Positions 32,648 to 33,305 of a DNA stretch of 33,305 bases are shown piece by piece (positions within the stretch are counted from its first letter, which is position 1; each line of letters opens with the position of its first letter). The DNA comes from Collinsella vaginalis. Lineage in GTDB: Bacteria > Actinomycetota > Coriobacteriia > Coriobacteriales > Coriobacteriaceae. The notes beneath the pieces were generated by a model, which made no database searches, was not told the DNA's origin, and saw nothing but the letters and a program-made list of their open reading frames with translations. A program made the translations under genes and the position numbers. Location: NCBI RefSeq assembly GCF_900176655.1, contig NZ_LT838844.1:302123-335427 (forward strand), read 5' to 3'.

Positions 32648-32768
32648 AGGGGATGCCAGCAGACACGCTGCGAGATCCAGGATACGCGCCTCGTGGTCCT
32701 TGCCCTCGAAATCGGCCATCGAAGTGCGATGTGCCATCGGTAGGTGAGCAGCCTCCCAACCGAATGCA

Positions 32769-33305
32769 CTACGCCTGAGCCAGCACGAGCTCGGGGCCGT
32801 CGTGCGCCTCCGAGATGGCGCGCCCCATCTCGCCCTGCGGGTCCCCGTTCATGACCAGCACGTCGAAATCGGAGAGCGAGGCGAACTGGAAGAAGCTCGT
32901 CGTGCCCAGTTTGCTCGCGTCGAGGAGCATGAAGCGCTGGCGCGCGTTCGCCAGGTAGCGTTGCTTGATGCTCACACTAAAATCGTGCTTCACGGTGAAG
33001 CCGCGATCGGGATGAAATCCATCGGCGCCCACGAAGGCCTTGTCGGCGTAGAGCTTCGACATGCTGTCCAGGGTGAGCGAGCCCGCGGTGTAGAGGTGCC
33101 CCTTGCGCAGGATGCCTCCGAGCAGCAGGACGTCGGCACTGGGCAGGTTGTAGCTCACGTAGTTCGCGATCGCCAGATCGCCGGTGATGATCGTGATGTC
33201 GCGCTTGTCGGTGAGCTGCTGCACGAAGGAGAAGCTCGTGGTCCCGATGTCCGCGATGACGACGTCCCCGTCCGAGACGAAGCCCGCGGCGGCCCGACCG
33301 ATGGC
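32769..33305 (-). CDS. DeoR-family transcriptional regulator, C-terminal part
   Basis: The frame is open to the right edge, so the N-terminal helix-turn-helix lies outside. The visible 178 residues are a DeoR-type sugar-phosphate sensor domain: VVIADIGTTSFSFVQQL (ribose-phosphate isomerase-like start of the domain), ITIITGDLAIANYVS, LLLGGILRKGHLYTAG, KAFVGADGFHPDRGFTV, QRFMLLDASKLGTTSFFQFA, and a C-terminal SDFDVLVMNGD. Such regulators usually control sugar or polyol genes next to them; those genes would lie beyond the window. Confidence 0.88.
   Translation of the reverse strand, partial: AIGRAAAGFVSDGDVVIADIGTTSFSFVQQLTDKRDITIITGDLAIANYVSYNLPSADVLLLGGILRKGHLYTAGSLTLDSMSKLYADKAFVGADGFHPDRGFTVKHDFSVSIKQRYLANARQRFMLLDASKLGTTSFFQFASLSDFDVLVMNGDPQGEMGRAISEAHDGPELVLAQA

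Noticed and set aside
32478-32759. Minus-strand small gene between the kinase and DeoR genes
   Set aside because: It overlaps the end of the kinase, has no motif and no ribosome-binding site.

Overview
The window is high-GC bacterial DNA, densely coded, with strong GA-rich ribosome-binding sites and GTG as well as ATG starts. The gene set suggests a host-associated actinobacterium of the Coriobacteriia, Collinsella-like: mannose-family PTS, unsaturated glucuronyl hydrolase, MurNAc salvage, ferritin, GluQ-RS, DUF2207 protein, PurH and an actinobacterial/Gram-positive-type SOS box. The placement is inference from gene content; no marker gene proves it.

Region 1 (about 0.6-12.7 kb) is a catabolic locus for uronate-containing oligosaccharides such as glycosaminoglycan disaccharides. 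It holds a LacI-family regulator, an RpiB-type isomerase (DhuI-like), a frameshifted HAD phosphatase, and a long plus-strand operon: DUF2264 protein, GH88 hydrolase, PTS IIC-IID-IIB and an unrecognised 598-aa protein. A minus-strand pair follows: KduD/DhuD dehydrogenase and a discoidin-like protein. A 12-bp operator close to TAAACCGGTTTA recurs at every promoter region of the locus, so one regulator probably controls it all. No enzyme here has a signal peptide, so sugars are imported first and cut inside. PTS IIA and the KDG kinase and aldolase are not in the window.

Region 2 (13.1-17.6 kb) is a complete peptidoglycan-sugar salvage operon: RpiR-family regulator, MurQ etherase, MurP-type EIIBC and MupG 6-phospho-N-acetylmuramidase, with short gaps or overlaps.

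Region 3 (17.6-29.6 kb) is mostly housekeeping. It holds a small unknown gene behind a promoter whose spacer is a LexA-type SOS box, an FAD reductase, a SHOCT-TM2 protein, tRNA-Ser(GCT), a TPR protein, tRNA-Arg(ACG), a repeat-rich gap (three dispersed 25-bp repeats, then a 24-bp tandem repeat), ferritin, an apparently leaderless gluQ, a DUF2207 membrane protein and purH.

Region 4 (29.8-33.3 kb) holds an unrecognised 254-aa protein, a strongly structured non-coding element of about 175 bp bounded by a 23-bp inverted repeat, a response regulator with a BceS-like histidine kinase, and the C-terminal part of a DeoR-family regulator running off the right edge. The least explained items are the structured element at 30.57-30.74 kb, the SOS-box gene at 17.6 kb, and the two unfamiliar proteins of the uronate regulon at 8975-10771 and 10816-11601.
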